This document shows, one piece after another, positions 34,858-46,313 of a stretch of 64,000 nucleotides of DNA. Positions within the stretch are counted from its first letter, which is position 1; the number at the start of each line of letters is the position of its first letter. The notes beneath the pieces were generated by a model. It was not told the DNA's origin, did no database searches, and saw nothing but the letters and a program-made list of their open reading frames with translations. The stretch is from Piezodorus guildinii (taxonomy: Eukaryota; Arthropoda; Insecta; Hemiptera; Pentatomidae), in assembly GCA_023052935.1 (NCBI GenBank), contig CM041292.1:42740139-42804138 (forward strand). The letters are read 5' to 3'. Both the position numbers and the translations under genes were made by a program.

Positions 34858-35235
34858 TACTAAAAACATGTGTTTGCTTTTTTCTTCTTTCGTTGGATAT
34901 CGAATTCACTCAACTTATATTTACGTATATTTACTAGTTTTTTTATCAATGCTAACAAGATATGGTTAATTTATTCAAGTCTACAAAGTTGAAGGTAGTT
35001 CAGAGGAAGAAAATTTAAACTATCGGCATTTAAGCACTGTCAGACTATGTCAATCAGAATGGAACCAACATCTCATTAGAGCCTATTAAATTTCATATCC
35101 ATAGAGCAAGTTCAATCAAAATCGTTACAGCCGTTATCGAGAATATCGTAAATAGGTCCAAATTCCATGGTATGAAGTGGTTCTTCTTGTTAGCTCATTT
35201 TAATGAAAAAGTTGCACTAACATCTGGGGTTGTCT
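34858..35235 (-). mobile_element. ACTTTC-family internal fragment
   Basis: Matches the middle of the family (GTTGGATATCGAATTCACTC, AGAGGAAGAAAATTTAAACT, AGCACTGTCAGACTATGTC, ATCAAAATCGTTACAGCCG); both termini are missing. Confidence 0.55.
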
Positions 35236-35239
35236 TTCT

Positions 35240-36010
35240 ATTAATAGATTTTTTATTAATTTTAAGTTCTTGACTCTGAATTCTTTAATGCTAATCTGGG
35301 TTCTAAAGTTACCCTATGTTTTGAGAAGAAACTAAGAGTGTGTACAAATGGATTAGAATTTTAGCCTAATGAAGAGGTCGATAGAAAATCCAAGCTTTGA
35401 GTAGGAGTGACCTTTAGATAGTTGTGCAATTTCCTAACATGGGCTAGTCGTCTGGCCTCGTTTGAAAACGAAATGGAGATTGAAATACCCAGTTTGATTT
35501 TTCTAAACTATTTTTTAAAAAAAATTTAAATAAAGCAGCACAAATTTTGATACTGAGATTACCTTGAAAGATCTCTTTTCATCTTACCCGATATTGTTAT
35601 CAGAGTAATAGTAATCACGCTACAGTGATTTTCTTTTGGTTTGGAGATAAATCATGGAGTTGAACGTGTTTCCGACCACAGTCTTGAAAAACTTTGAACT
35701 GAAGGCCATGATTTTTATTTTAAAATCAGATTACATCCGGGTTTGTATTGTTTTGTTTGAGATCAGACACGTATACAGTTTCAAATGACAACCAACCATC
35801 GGTATGCTAACCATTGTGAAGATTAATACTAACACTTTTTTAACTACGAAATAATGATTGTGAATAGAATAGCTTGAATTGTGTAATTGATTGCATCTTT
35901 CTATTGGAGGAAAATAGCTGGAATCTTGGAGACTCTCTCAACTGGAGCGTTGAGTAACAGTACTAACAAGCATACATACAGATTACAAAAACATAAGCTA
36001 ACGTATATTT
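35240..36010. other. No recognisable gene
   Basis: AT-rich DNA with no family match. Confidence 0.4.
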
Positions 36011-36012
36011 TT

Positions 36013-36963
36013 ACTTTCACTAACATATATATGAAAAAATAGTAAGGGAAAGTATTGCGATCGTGAAAATTTTCAAATTCCGGTTTTCAACGGAAATACA
36101 CGTCTTAGGGTCCGCAGGGTCCAAATGACCATATCCCGCAAAAAGGTCTGTGTATGTGCCCGTGAGTCCGTAAGTCTAGTGATAAAAATAAAAGTCATAC
36201 AATACTGAAATTTCAAATTTAAGAAAACTATACGCCCCAGATGTTAGAGCAACTTTTTCATTAAAATCTGCTAACCAGAAGAACCACTTCATACCATGGA
36301 ATTTGGATCTTTTTATTATTTTCACTGAAGAGCCACTTTATACTACGCATTTTGCACATTTCTCAAAAACGGCTGTAATGATTTTTATTAAACTCGTTTT
36401 ATCGATGTAATATTGAACAAGCTTTAATATCATGCAGGTTTCGTTCTGATTGAAATAGTTTGAAAGGGCTTAAATGCCGATATTTTAATTTTTTTTTCCT
36501 CTAAAGTACCTTTAATTTTGTACATTTTATAGAAATAGCCTTATCATCTTGCTACCATTGATAAAAACAGGTAATTAACAGTAATATAAGTTGAGTGAAT
36601 TCGATATCCAACTAAAGAAGAAAACTCAAAATATTTTTTTAATGCAATTTCTTCTTTTTGAAAATAAGAACAGTAATATACATGTATAATATACCGTTGG
36701 AAAGGTAAATATTTTAGAAAAAATTTTTGTCTTATACACAAGCTTGTAATAGTTAATAAATAGTGATGAAAAGCCAATAAAATTAACTGATTATTTTAGA
36801 TAATAATATAATAGATTTTTAATAAAACACATGTTGTTATAGAAATTTAATTTAACTAATTCTTTAATGGTTTCACTCATTTTTATCTCTAACTGTATTT
36901 GGAAATTCTTTAAGCGATTCTTAAAACGGAGGTAAGTGAAAGGAGTGTGTTGTCCGCACCAGA
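36013..36963 (+). mobile_element. ACTTTC-family repeat, full length with internal duplication
   Basis: Starts ACTTTCACTAAC and ends GGTAAGTGAAAGGAGTGTG with CACCAGA. Around 36,265-36,365 the block GAA(C/G)(A/C)ACCACTT..TTTTTG.ACATTT is partly repeated, which accounts for the longer size. Confidence 0.6.
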
Positions 36964-37640
36964 TGTTTTCACTTATGACACTTTCACTTAAGGATTATGA
37001 GTTCATTGGAAGAAAAAGTGCACTTAGCCAGAAAATGTTATGTTTATATATATACAGAAAAAAATGATAAAGACAAATTACATAAAATAGAAAATAAATA
37101 AATTCATATTTATACAAAAAAATAAAAAGACATAATTGAGAAAAGTAAAAATTTGACAAATAAATAAACATCATATACTCAATCATAACTATATACAGTA
37201 TTTACAATCTGCTAAAAGGACCCCAGACTGGGCTTTTGCCTCCTCTTGTAGAGGGGAAAGCGGAATCCAAGAGATCCCAGCGCCTCTCGCCGGCTGAGTC
37301 AAAGCGCAATAGCCACTGACAGAATTTAGAAGCATAAATTTGTTCACAAATCAAAATTGGTTCAGTTTATTTGTTTGTTATATTAAACTGTTCCTACTTT
37401 ATTCGATTTATTAGTAATTTATATTTCAAATGCACTTTTTCTAAAATAATTTTAAAACTTTCCATGGGAGTCCTATAATTGCGATTTGATAGCATTTCTA
37501 AAATCTTGAGTACTGTATGGAAGAACATAACCTGTACGGAGGCAACACTAAATCACCATAACCTTCCTCATCACAACGTTTCGAATAATTGTTCATAAGT
37601 GCATGCACTGAAAACAACTTTATATTAACTTGTACGACAA
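36964..37640. other. No recognisable gene
   Basis: AT-rich, except 37,215-37,315 (CCAGACTGGGC, GATCCCAGCGCCTCTCGCCG), a GC-richer scrap with no frame. Confidence 0.4.
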
Positions 37641-37850
37641 ATTAACCTTTCTAAACTCGTGGTCTTTTCAACGGTATATTATACGTCTATATTTCAGGAA
37701 TAATTTTGTTACAACTTGATTACAGAAAACTAAATTTTCTCTTCTAAAGAAAAACTTATTTGCAATGGATTTAACTTATAAACCTTCAGGAAAGAATGCC
37801 CTAAACGAAAGTGTAAACCATATCAAAAGATCGTCTGTTTATTGTCCCTC
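37640..37850 (+). repeat. Unclassified repeat, paired with 28,905-29,125
   Basis: See the partner entry; TATAAACCTTCAGGAAAGAA is identical in both. Confidence 0.5.
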
Positions 37851-38370
37851 TCTATTACCTATAACAACTTAGGATATTGGAGAACACATATTCATTACCT
37901 ATATGACAATATTAATTTGAAAATATTTTTATCCTTGTTTTTTTTTCATTAAGTATTTCAAAATATAGTTGTTATATATGGAGTTTAAAAATATATATAA
38001 TTATTACAATTGCATATCAATGGTGATCAATATGAATATTGGTTGTGAAATGAAAACACAAAAAATAATAATAAAAAAATTTAATAAAAGTAAAAACACT
38101 AATAGTCATCCAGTCAGTAAGAGAAGATCTAAAAATACACTCCAGCGTCATAAAACCATCTTTTCTAATTACAATATCAAATGCGAAGATCTTGTGAAAA
38201 CTAGTCCCACATACCCTGCTCAGCCTTGAAATGTAGAATTAACATAGTTTAACATTTATGTGTTCATTAGTAGCATGTTGTTGTCGCATCCAACTCTAAT
38301 GTTTACTCAATCGGTGTTGGTATCGTTTAAGCCAAGGAGTTCAGGTCAAAGATCTCTACAATATTCAGTT
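37851..38370. other. No supported gene
   Basis: An 86-codon Lys/Asn-rich frame at 37,969-38,229 lies in AT-rich DNA and has no recognisable feature. Confidence 0.35.
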
Positions 38371-38373
38371 ATT

Positions 38374-39600
38374 CTATAATCCTAATATGATCCTGTAATA
38401 CAATGCGGAGTGAGATGTACGGAAACCGAATTGATGATCTGGAATAATATGATGGGAATCAAGGATTGGGTACATACGTTTCAGAAGGAGCTTTTCCAGA
38501 ATTTTACCCATAATACATAAAAGAGATATGGGACGGTAGGAAGATGGATTTTCAGGTGACTTTTTGGGTTTAGGAATCATTTTTACTAGGGATAACTTCC
38601 AGGAAGCAGGAAAATAAGTAGTGCGGAGTACGGCATTGAAGATGTAGGTGAGGAATAGGATGGCTTTTTGAGGAAGATGTTATAAGATATGGGAAGTGAA
38701 TAGGTCATGGCCAGGAGTTTTTCCGTGTAGTTAATCTATTGAATGATATTGTCTATCTATATGAATGATATTGGATATTTTTTATGGATGGAAAGCTTTA
38801 GGTGGAAGGGTCATTTGGAGGGGAATAGTTAGGTCTTCTTCTATCCTTTTAAGGTGATTAAGATTAAGGATATCTGGATGTGGAGTATAAGTATTGTAAA
38901 GATGTTGTCCGAATATCTGGGCTTTCTCTTTGTCAGATCTTGTCCAGGTTTTGTTTTCAGTCAGGAGTGGATGGTTAAAGTCTTTGAACTTAAGAAGTTT
39001 TTTTGTGGTTGTCTATAATAATTTGTCTGTTGTAGTAAGATTTTCTGTAAAGCTGAGTAAATTTTGAATTTTGTATGTCTTTATTTCTGATTTGAGTTTG
39101 TTAGTTAGTTTGGTATAATAAGTTTTGTCAGCTGGGTATGGTGTCTTATGCCACTTCGATCTCGCGTTGCGTTTTTCTTTTAATAATAATCGAATATGCT
39201 GTGGCAGATCAGTACGTTGAGTAATATGACAATATTAATGACAATCTTGGGGTCTTTGTATTGTCAGTTATACTGCAAGTTACGGAGTCAGTCAGTTTTT
39301 TTACAGCTGTATCAATATCATTGTTTGTCTTGAGTGGAGTGTTCAAGTCCAATTTGTTTTCCAAGTCCAGTCGAAATACGTCCCAGTTAATCCGTCCCTT
39401 GATCAATGTAGGAGGGAGTGGTTGAGGAACAAAACTGTAATGCAAGGAAAGCAAAACCGGGCTATGATCTGAGGAAAGGTCGTTCAGTGATCTGATTATG
39501 GTTTGGGAAGAGGAAATTTGAGAGGTGATAAATATATCTAAGATATCAGGTTTTTTTGGGGGGGAGATGTAGGCCAATACGTGGGATTCGGGGTGAGAGG
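38374..39600 (-). pseudogene. Jockey-type LINE ORF2: endonuclease end, linker and RT start
   Basis: Two open pieces survive. 39,209-39,577 encodes the end of the endonuclease, with ILDIFITSQI and SDHSPVLLSL (the conserved SDH). 38,374-38,580 encodes the RT start, PKPKKSPENPSSYRPISLLC and MGKILEKLLLKR, then DHQFGFRTSHSA. The stretch between translates in broken frames to a Lys-rich linker. The RT core is missing, so this is an internal fragment, possibly from the same family as the 3' copies in this window. Confidence 0.7.
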
Positions 39601-39649
39601 GACAGTATATCTATATTATACAGTGGGTAAATCAAGGATGCAATAAAAT

Positions 39650-40075
39650 AATTGTAAATGTGGTTGACGAGTCAAGGACTGGAACGAGTAGTTTAACATA
39701 TTTCTTGAAGCAACAACTAAACGTCAACTGAAAAAAAATCAGCCATTTAGGCTAGAAGAAAAAAAAATGCTTGTATTGTTGCCTTAATTTGAAGTTGCAA
39801 TAATTATTCCATTCTCTAACAAAGACAAAAATGTACAATTGGAAGTTTTTAAGCACTGTTCCGGACATAAATACATATTTTTCTCACTTGAATAATATGC
39901 ATACTTATATGTGAACCGTCTGATGATTGGTTCTCTCCGCAAAGTAGGGAAACGTAAGGTTTTGAAAATTAAATAGTTGACCGTGTGTTAGATATGAAGT
40001 TTGAGATGATTCGGGTGGCGGTCGTGGAAAATTAGAAAATAGTATAAAAATATTTATTATTGATTCACATTGTGG
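39650..40075. other. No recognisable gene
   Basis: AT-rich spacer. Confidence 0.4.
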
Positions 40076-40077
40076 GT

Positions 40078-40245
40078 CTTCATCGGGTCACAGGTTCACC
40101 ATTTTAAGTCCCCTTCGGATGACGGGAAAACCGAGGATTTTTCAAAGTACCAGAGCCATCGTCCGGGTATGAGGCCGTGACCTTAAGTGTGGAAAGCAGT
40201 TATGCTACCCACTACACCACAAGTGACATCTATGAACGTTTACTA
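40078..40245 (-). mobile_element. SINE2-related tRNA-like fragment
   Basis: Minus strand begins GTCACTTGTGGTGTAGTGGG and TAGCATAACTGC, a tRNA-like head, then CCGTCATCCGAAGGGGAC, comparable with CCGTCCTTCGGATGGGACG in SINE2 at 59,990. The B-box is degenerate. Confidence 0.5.
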
Positions 40246-40635
40246 GAGAGAGAGAGAGTAATCCCCAACTGGATTTGCTGCTCAACTTTGCTTTATATGA
40301 GTTACTATGATTATACAGGATACTGAATCAATCCTGAAGACAATTTTAGATAAAACAAAAGGGAATTAAAAGTTCTTTGAAATTTACAAACCCATTCTTT
40401 TACTAGTTATACTAGACAGAATAATGAAAGTTTTTTTTATTTTATTTTTAAATTTATATTCAACAACAATTTTTATTGAGTAGAATTACAATCTGTCCCA
40501 ATTCGGACATCAATGGTAGTGGTGAAAGATAACATACATACAATATTTACACAGCAATAAAATTACAATAAAATATATATCTTATAGCACGTATTTTTTG
40601 CAGACACTTGAAAATGACCCCAAAGGGCGAAACGT

Positions 40636-40908
40636 TGTTTGTTTATTTATTTAACGTCACTTCATGTTACTATGGCTAATCTGACGATGCTACAGTAGGA
40701 TTACTAAATTTTTTCCATCCAGGTTTTTTTAGGATAGGGATGTTTAACGAGTACTTGACATCGCACAGGCTCGGGACCACCTTTAAGGACAGCATAACTA
40801 AGGATTTTTTACTCCCATTAAAAAATCCTTGGACCACTTGTGGGTTTGAACCCGTGACCTTTGGCATAGAAGGCTTTTATGCTAGCCACCCAGCTACAAG
40901 CGATCCCA
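40636..40908 (-). mobile_element. SINE2, tRNA-derived, full length
   Basis: On the minus strand: TTGTAGCTGGGTGGCTAGC head, B-box GGGTTCAAACCC near 40,845, then TAGTTATGCTGTCC, CCCGAGCCTGTGCGATGTC, CAAGTACTCGTTAAACATCC, TAGCATCGTCAGATTAGCC, GTGACGTTAAATAAATAAAC. Directly beyond its tail, AACGTTTCGCCC is joined, as also at 59,745. Confidence 0.75.
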
Positions 40909-40909
40909 G

Positions 40910-42000
40910 AATAATGGAAGTTCTAACAGGTATCGGACATATCTTAAACGATTACATGTTTTAACAATGCTTCGATATTGAAATCGGGAAGCCGCAATTA
41001 GCAAAGCATATTTCTTGATATTGTCTTAGTTAAAATTTTCATAACTATCTTGTACACTTGTCTTAAAGTTTTACGCCTTTTCATAACTATCTTATTTAAC
41101 TATTTAGTTTTTAATCTTTGTCAGTCTTAATAATATTAAATGATAATAATTCAATGGACTTATTCAAACATTATTTTATTTTTTTCCTACTACGAACTAC
41201 TTAACGAGAAAAGGTTAAGTTGCTTGCCTAAAATAACTACTGCTGCATGCATATGCATAAAGGTCTGTGATGCAACAGCAAAAGATATGCTGCAATACTG
41301 ATCAGTGTGGACCTTTTTCTAGACGGTCAAAAGTATTTTCAAATAATTATTTCTAGTTTTTTTTTTTTTTAATATGCAGTTGCAAAAATATATTATATAT
41401 TTTTTTTTTTATAATCATTTTTTAAACGTAAAGAATTTTTTAGTATATTATTAGTGAATTCGAGGTCAGGACTAGAGTTATTAAAGAGTATGTCATAACT
41501 AAGTGGACCTATAAAAAGAGGGTGGCTAAATAAAAATATTGAAAACACCTGTAACAGTATTGTATAAACCATCAATGGTCTTAAGTTCAATACATGTAGA
41601 GAGTCGTGGCTTTTTCGGGACCAGGACAAAACGTACAGTCGCCTAATAGCGTAGTCTTCCAAAATTAGGGTACCCATTTTATTGAGGTTCTGTGAGTCTC
41701 AGAATGTTCTTTCTAATCCGAGGTCAACTCACGGCTGAAATTAGAGAGCAAATAACTAAGGTGTTTCCACCGAATTTGAATCTGAGAATCATGAATAGTT
41801 TTCAAGTATGCCAATTCACTATAAGAAGGGGCTAATAAATTTATATAGATGAAAAGTTTGCAATTGAATTTTTTTAACACATATCCAATTACCATAAATA
41901 ATTTTATTATGGTCAGTTTTGACTTCTTCATAAAGCTGGCACGGATGCCCAGGTCAGCACTGTTGAATTTAAAATCGATTATTCAAATGTTTGCGGGAAA
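40910..42000. other. No supported gene
   Basis: AT-rich. Small frames at 41,393-41,931 do not resemble known proteins. Confidence 0.4.
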
Positions 42001-42005
42001 CAAAA

Positions 42006-42662
42006 TCTGCCGTGCGTCTTTCACCGTCGTTAAAATCAACTTACAATTATTTAAGTAAAAATTGTAAACAATTACATTCAGTTTCGTTTTAACCATTTTT
42101 TTTTTATATTAAATAAAATAACACTATAAAATTGTAATGTACAACAATCACCTATTCGCCAATTTACACTAACTTCACAACTTTCTACATAGGATATCAT
42201 TTTTTTCTAAAATCTTTAGCTTTCTAACGTTATATTAATATTCTTATTTCAGGGGAAAAAATACCGGAAAAAATATTTTTTATCCTTTCTTCTTTAGTTG
42301 GCTATCAAAGTCTTTCATATTGTACATTTAACCGTATATTATCATCGCTGATAACATGATATAGTTAATTTTTTGGGATTTACGAAATTAAAGGTACTTT
42401 ATCGAAAAAAAACTAATAAAATCGGCGTTTAAATTCTGTGAGATTATTTCAATCAGAACGAAACCTATATGATATTAACTTTGACAGCGATATAAAGAAT
42501 TTAATCAAAATCATTTATGCCATTTAAAATAAAATCGTAAAAAGGTGTGAATTGAATATATGCATGGCTCTTTTGGTTCAGCAATGTTGATAAATAAAGT
42601 TGCTGTAACATCTCATGCATTATAGGAATATGTAAGTTCAGTCTTATACGACTTATCTATTC
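42006..42662 (-). mobile_element. ACTTTC-family repeat, cut by a Jockey LINE
   Basis: Starts TCTGCCGTGCGTCTTTCACC and follows the family to TCAGTCTTATACGACTTATC, where the LINE is inserted. The sequence after the LINE cannot be matched to the hairpin end. Confidence 0.55.
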
Positions 42663-42675
42663 GATCTAGACTTAT
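42663..42675 (+). repeat. Left TSD of Jockey family B copy
   Basis: GATCTAGACTTAT, identical to 43,514-43,526. Confidence 0.85.
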
Positions 42676-43513
42676 ATTTTTTTTTTTTTTTTATTTATTT
42701 ATTGAAATTTACAACTGTAATTTATATTACAACAAGTAAATATGCTAAAAGAAAAATCACATGAGACAGACTTGTTGAGGAGCAACCCAATGGAAGCACT
42801 CCAGTAACTATTTTAAACAAGAAGGTCTCGAGGCCATCTTCTTTTCAGACGCCTCGGAGGATTATCAGGAATCGAAGAGGAAGCAAGGGTTGAAACTAGT
42901 GGGTTGGAGTGGGAATGGAGTTTGTCATAGAAGGATTGATATCTAGTTCGGGCCAAATCAGCAACATATGGAATATTTAGGTCTTTATGGATGATTTTAT
43001 TTGTGACAAAGTAAGGAGCGTTGAGGATTTTACGAAGGATTTTGGATTGTAAGGATTGGATACGGGAAGAATTCGATGGTTTAGTAGAGCCCCAAAGCTC
43101 AACTCCGTAAGTCCATATAGGCCTTATGATGGTCATGTGGATGAGCCTTTTGTAGTTAAGTGGAAGGTTTGAGCGTCTGTCTAGTAAGTGTTGAAGTAAT
43201 CGAAAGCGGCGAGCAGTTTCTTGTCGTTTCAGTTTTGTGTGTGGATTCCATGTGAGACGTTTGTCAAGGAGCAGTCCTAGGTAGCGGATCTGTTCAACAG
43301 GGACAAGTGGAATATTATTAAAGGATACTGTGGGACAGGATGTCATTGGCTTACGACGAAGGGTAAAGGTTATTTGATGGGATTTGTTGGAATTTATTTT
43401 AATTCTCCAATTCTGACACCATATCTCAAGGTCTCTGATGTGGGATTGAAGGGTTTGAGAGGCAACAGTTGGATCGTTATTGACTGATAACACACAAATG
43501 TCATCAGCATAAG
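42676..43513 (-). mobile_element. Jockey family B LINE, 5'-truncated, perfect 13-bp TSD
   Basis: The tail (minus-strand A-run, plus-strand T-run at 42,676-42,695) and truncation point are both flanked by GATCTAGACTTAT. The copy starts exactly at the YADD codons of RT. The 3' UTR contains GTTGTAATATAAATTACAG in reverse. Confidence 0.9.
42813..43493 (-). pseudogene. Jockey family B ORF2, C-terminal part
   Basis: 226 codons without a stop: thumb and C-terminal region after motif C, with IRYLGLLLDKRLTWNPH, RPIWTYGVELWGSTKPSN, LNAPYFVTNK and the end NPPRRLKRRWPRDLLV. The frame extends upstream to the insertion edge at 43,513 and includes ADD of the YADD catalytic box. No catalytic RT core remains. 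It serves as the reference for the family B scraps at 15.5, 25.3 and 45-51 kb. Confidence 0.9.
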
Positions 43514-43526
43514 GATCTAGACTTAT
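43514..43526 (+). repeat. Right TSD of Jockey family B copy
   Basis: GATCTAGACTTAT. Confidence 0.85.
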
Positions 43527-43529
43527 CCC

Positions 43530-44330
43530 GTACTCTCTGTGGCGGTCGTGAATAAGTCGTTAAGTCAAAATCTTTCATTTTATAGAAGAGCGACTTAAAA
43601 TTTTACGTAATATTCAAAATACAGTAACTGACATACATGAACATACAGTTTTCTTTCCACCTGAAATTTCTTCCACCAATAAATTTCTTTAACCAATTTA
43701 AAACGACGTGGAGACGGTCTGAGGGAGCGATACGTGCAGTTAACTCATTTTGGATATAACTCCAGTTATCTAGTTTTTCACGACCGTTACTGAAAAATAT
43801 ATGAAAAATTGAATGGAAGATTATTATTTTTCCCCAGGCTTAGCTGATAGACGAAGAATTCCATTTGTTATTTTCTTTTATTTACTGACGACTTTCAACT
43901 CGATCTTCATGTTCCCATAAGCACATGTAAAATCAGGTCCCGCAACCATCAATTTCAATCCTCAACGTCCAAATCGCAGTGACCTCAAAAAGCTTTGAAA
44001 ATTGGACATTTAGAACCTCCAGATAAAGGTCAGATCCACAACTACAGAGACATATAAGGTTCCATTTATCTTTTGCTCGTACAACTTCTACTAGCTTTCG
44101 TCATCGATGATGCAGTCACGGGGGAAAGAACGCATTATACTTTGAATGCTTATTGAGTTGATATCCCTGTTAAGGCATGAAGTTTTAATGAAAGGGAGTA
44201 TATTTTGGAGAAACAGAATGTTACGAATCAAAAAAAAATTAGAAAAAATCATTGTACTAATCAATTTGAGCTTCTTAATTGAGGAGCTGAATTAGAAATA
44301 TTTCGAATTTTATATGCAATTACCTACATT
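43530..44330. other. No recognisable gene
   Basis: No frame or family match. Confidence 0.4.
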
Positions 44331-44333
44331 TGA

Positions 44334-44488
44334 AAAATATAGTAAGTAAAAATAACGGAAATACGCATTTTAGGGCCCCCTGAGTTCAAATGACCAAGTC
44401 CCGGAAAACAAGTTTGTGGGTGTGCGTACCACGCGGTACGTTTACCTCTAAAACAAAGTCGTAAGGAACTGAAATTTAATATTCAATA
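44334..44488 (+). mobile_element. ACTTTC-family 5' fragment
   Basis: ACGGAAATACGCATTTTAGG, CCTGAGTTCAAATGACC and GAACTGAAATTTAATATT match the family; the terminal ACTTTC is degraded. A further piece, ATATATCGTTGGAAAGC, appears at 44,930. Confidence 0.5.
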
Positions 44489-44489
44489 T

Positions 44490-44925
44490 AAAATCAGTAA
44501 GTACCCACTCACCTTAGGTAATTATCATATTACAAAATTAAATTAATTATTTGTTTATATTTATAAAATAAACTTGTATTCAGTTTGATTGACATTTAAC
44601 ATTGATGAACACAGTACATCAACTCATTCCATTCACGGTTATTCATGTTTTTTGTTAAATTATTTTTATTTCTTATTTTTTAATATTTTATATTTTTGTT
44701 TCATGTTCAATTTATTTTATCGAAATATAAAAATTTTACGTAATTTTAATGTTGTAATTATGAGATTGATTATTTTTAAAGAAGCTATGTTTATTTGTAC
44801 ATGCAGATAAAAATTGTTCTTTGCACCAGAAGATGGCATTATAGCCGAAACGCAGTGCATCACAATGAAATAAAATAGTGGTGGAGTTAAACATCAACCT
44901 CCAACTTCATTGTAAAATAGATTTA
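44490..44925. other. No supported gene; holds one CCGAAACG hairpin motif
   Basis: A 73-codon Phe/Ile-rich frame (44,589-44,810) is explained by AT content. At 44,830-44,853 GAAGATGGC-ATTATA-GCCGAAACG is another instance of the recurrent hairpin. Confidence 0.4.
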
Positions 44926-45041
44926 TAATATATCGTTGGAAAGCTAAAGATTATAGGTAGAAGATAATGGTGAATGACAAAACGCACATAAAGTGAGGTG
45001 ATTATTGTAGATTTCTTTTGTTATGTTCTTAATTTTTAACC

Positions 45042-45483
45042 TTTTTTTTATTTTTTATTTATAGTAATTTACAACTGTATTAAAGAACACAATAAATAAG
45101 TAAGTATGAGGAATGAAAAAAAAGTCTTGAAAATGTCTTGAGAAAGAACCCAGTGGTTTTTGTAACACTTCACTAACTATTTTAACTCAGTTGTTCCCGA
45201 GGCCACCTTCTTTTCAGTCGCCTTGGAGGGTTATCAGGGATATCTGAGGAAGATAAATTACGGACAAGTGGGTTTGTATGGGCAGGGAGTTTAGAATGAA
45301 AAGAGGAGTATCTATCACGTGCTATGTCTGCAACAAATGATGGGGCATTCAGGATAACAGGCATTCAGGATTTTGGATTGTAAGAACTGGATGCGGAAGG
45401 AATTAGATGGTTTCGTGGAGCCCCAAAGCTCGATTCCATATGTCCAAATAGGTCTGATAATAGTGATGTAAATGAGTCTTTTG
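45042..45483 (-). pseudogene. Jockey family B copy, 3' part (split by Kiri insertion)
   Basis: On the minus strand: C-terminal residues SFHSKLPAHTNPLVRNLS and NPPRRLKRRWPREQLS, then the 3' UTR with TACAGTTGTAAATTAC and AATAAA-type tail. Upstream coding resumes across the 5.3-kb Kiri insertion at 50,819. The order in the intact copy (43,141-43,180) shows that the left end here and the right end there were adjacent. Confidence 0.8.
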
Positions 45484-45487
45484 TAAT

Positions 45488-45511
45488 AATAATAATAATA
45501 ATAATAATTCT
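45488..45511 (-). repeat. ATT-repeat tail of the Kiri-like LINE
   Basis: Plus-strand AAT repeats (minus ATT) directly after the 3' hairpin block, as in other CR1-group elements with short tandem tails. Confidence 0.75.
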
Positions 45512-45522
45512 TTATTTATTCT

Positions 45523-45534
45523 GGGACAAGTCCC
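45523..45534 (-). other. Conserved 3'-terminal hairpin of the Kiri-like LINE
   Basis: GGGACAAGTCCC is a 5-bp perfect stem. The block TTCTAAAGGGAC..GTCCCAGAATAAA on the minus strand recurs at the other Kiri tails and is a candidate recognition site for the RT. Confidence 0.6.
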
Positions 45535-45843
45535 TTTAGAATAATACAGCAGGAAACATAAAGTGGACTTAAGACTATAGTCTTAGAGTATAATACAATA
45601 ATTGAAAACAATAGAATTGAACTGATAACCAGAACAGAGAAAATAAGATAAAAGATAAATTCTAATAAAAATGCACAAACAAGAGAAATAAATGTATGTT
45701 AACATGAGAACAATAAAAAAAAAGAACTGATTTATTTTTATATTTTGAAATAAAATATACGGAGAAAAGAAAATTACAATTCTTCAATGTATATTAACGT
45801 AAGAACAAAAAATATATAATAAGATTTAAAAAGAACAAAATAT

Positions 45844-45909
<66 letters not shown>

Positions 45910-46012
45910 CATACACATATACACACATACATACACATATACACACATACATACACACACACATACATATATATACACACACATACATACACACACACAC
46001 ATATATATATTT
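45844..46012. repeat. Compound (AT)n/(ACAT)n microsatellite
   Basis: About 60 bp AT repeats followed by mixed ACAT/ACAC units within the 3' UTR of the Kiri-like element. The Cys/Val/Tyr-rich minus-strand frame across it is an artefact. Confidence 0.9.
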
Positions 46013-46313
46013 ATATACTTAAAGTCTTAAAATGAAATATAAGAAGAAAAAAAATTAACAATTCTTCAATGTATGTAAACATAAGAACAAAAAAAAAAAA
46101 AAATGTTTACAGTTCTAAATTAAATAAAAAAGAAAAAAAAAAAGAAAAGAAATTACAATTCTTCTGAGTGTTTGTAAAATAATTTAATCTTACGTCTTTT
46201 TAAAGACTAAAAGAAAAACTTTAAATAATATTTTCTGTTAATGAAAACGAGATAACGAAAATCGACTAATAAATAAATGTATCTGTCTGCTTGATCTTCC
46301 CTGAAATTAGCAT

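Noticed and set aside
45794..46000. 68-codon frame rich in Cys, Val and Tyr
   Set aside because: It is the translation of an AT/ACAT microsatellite.
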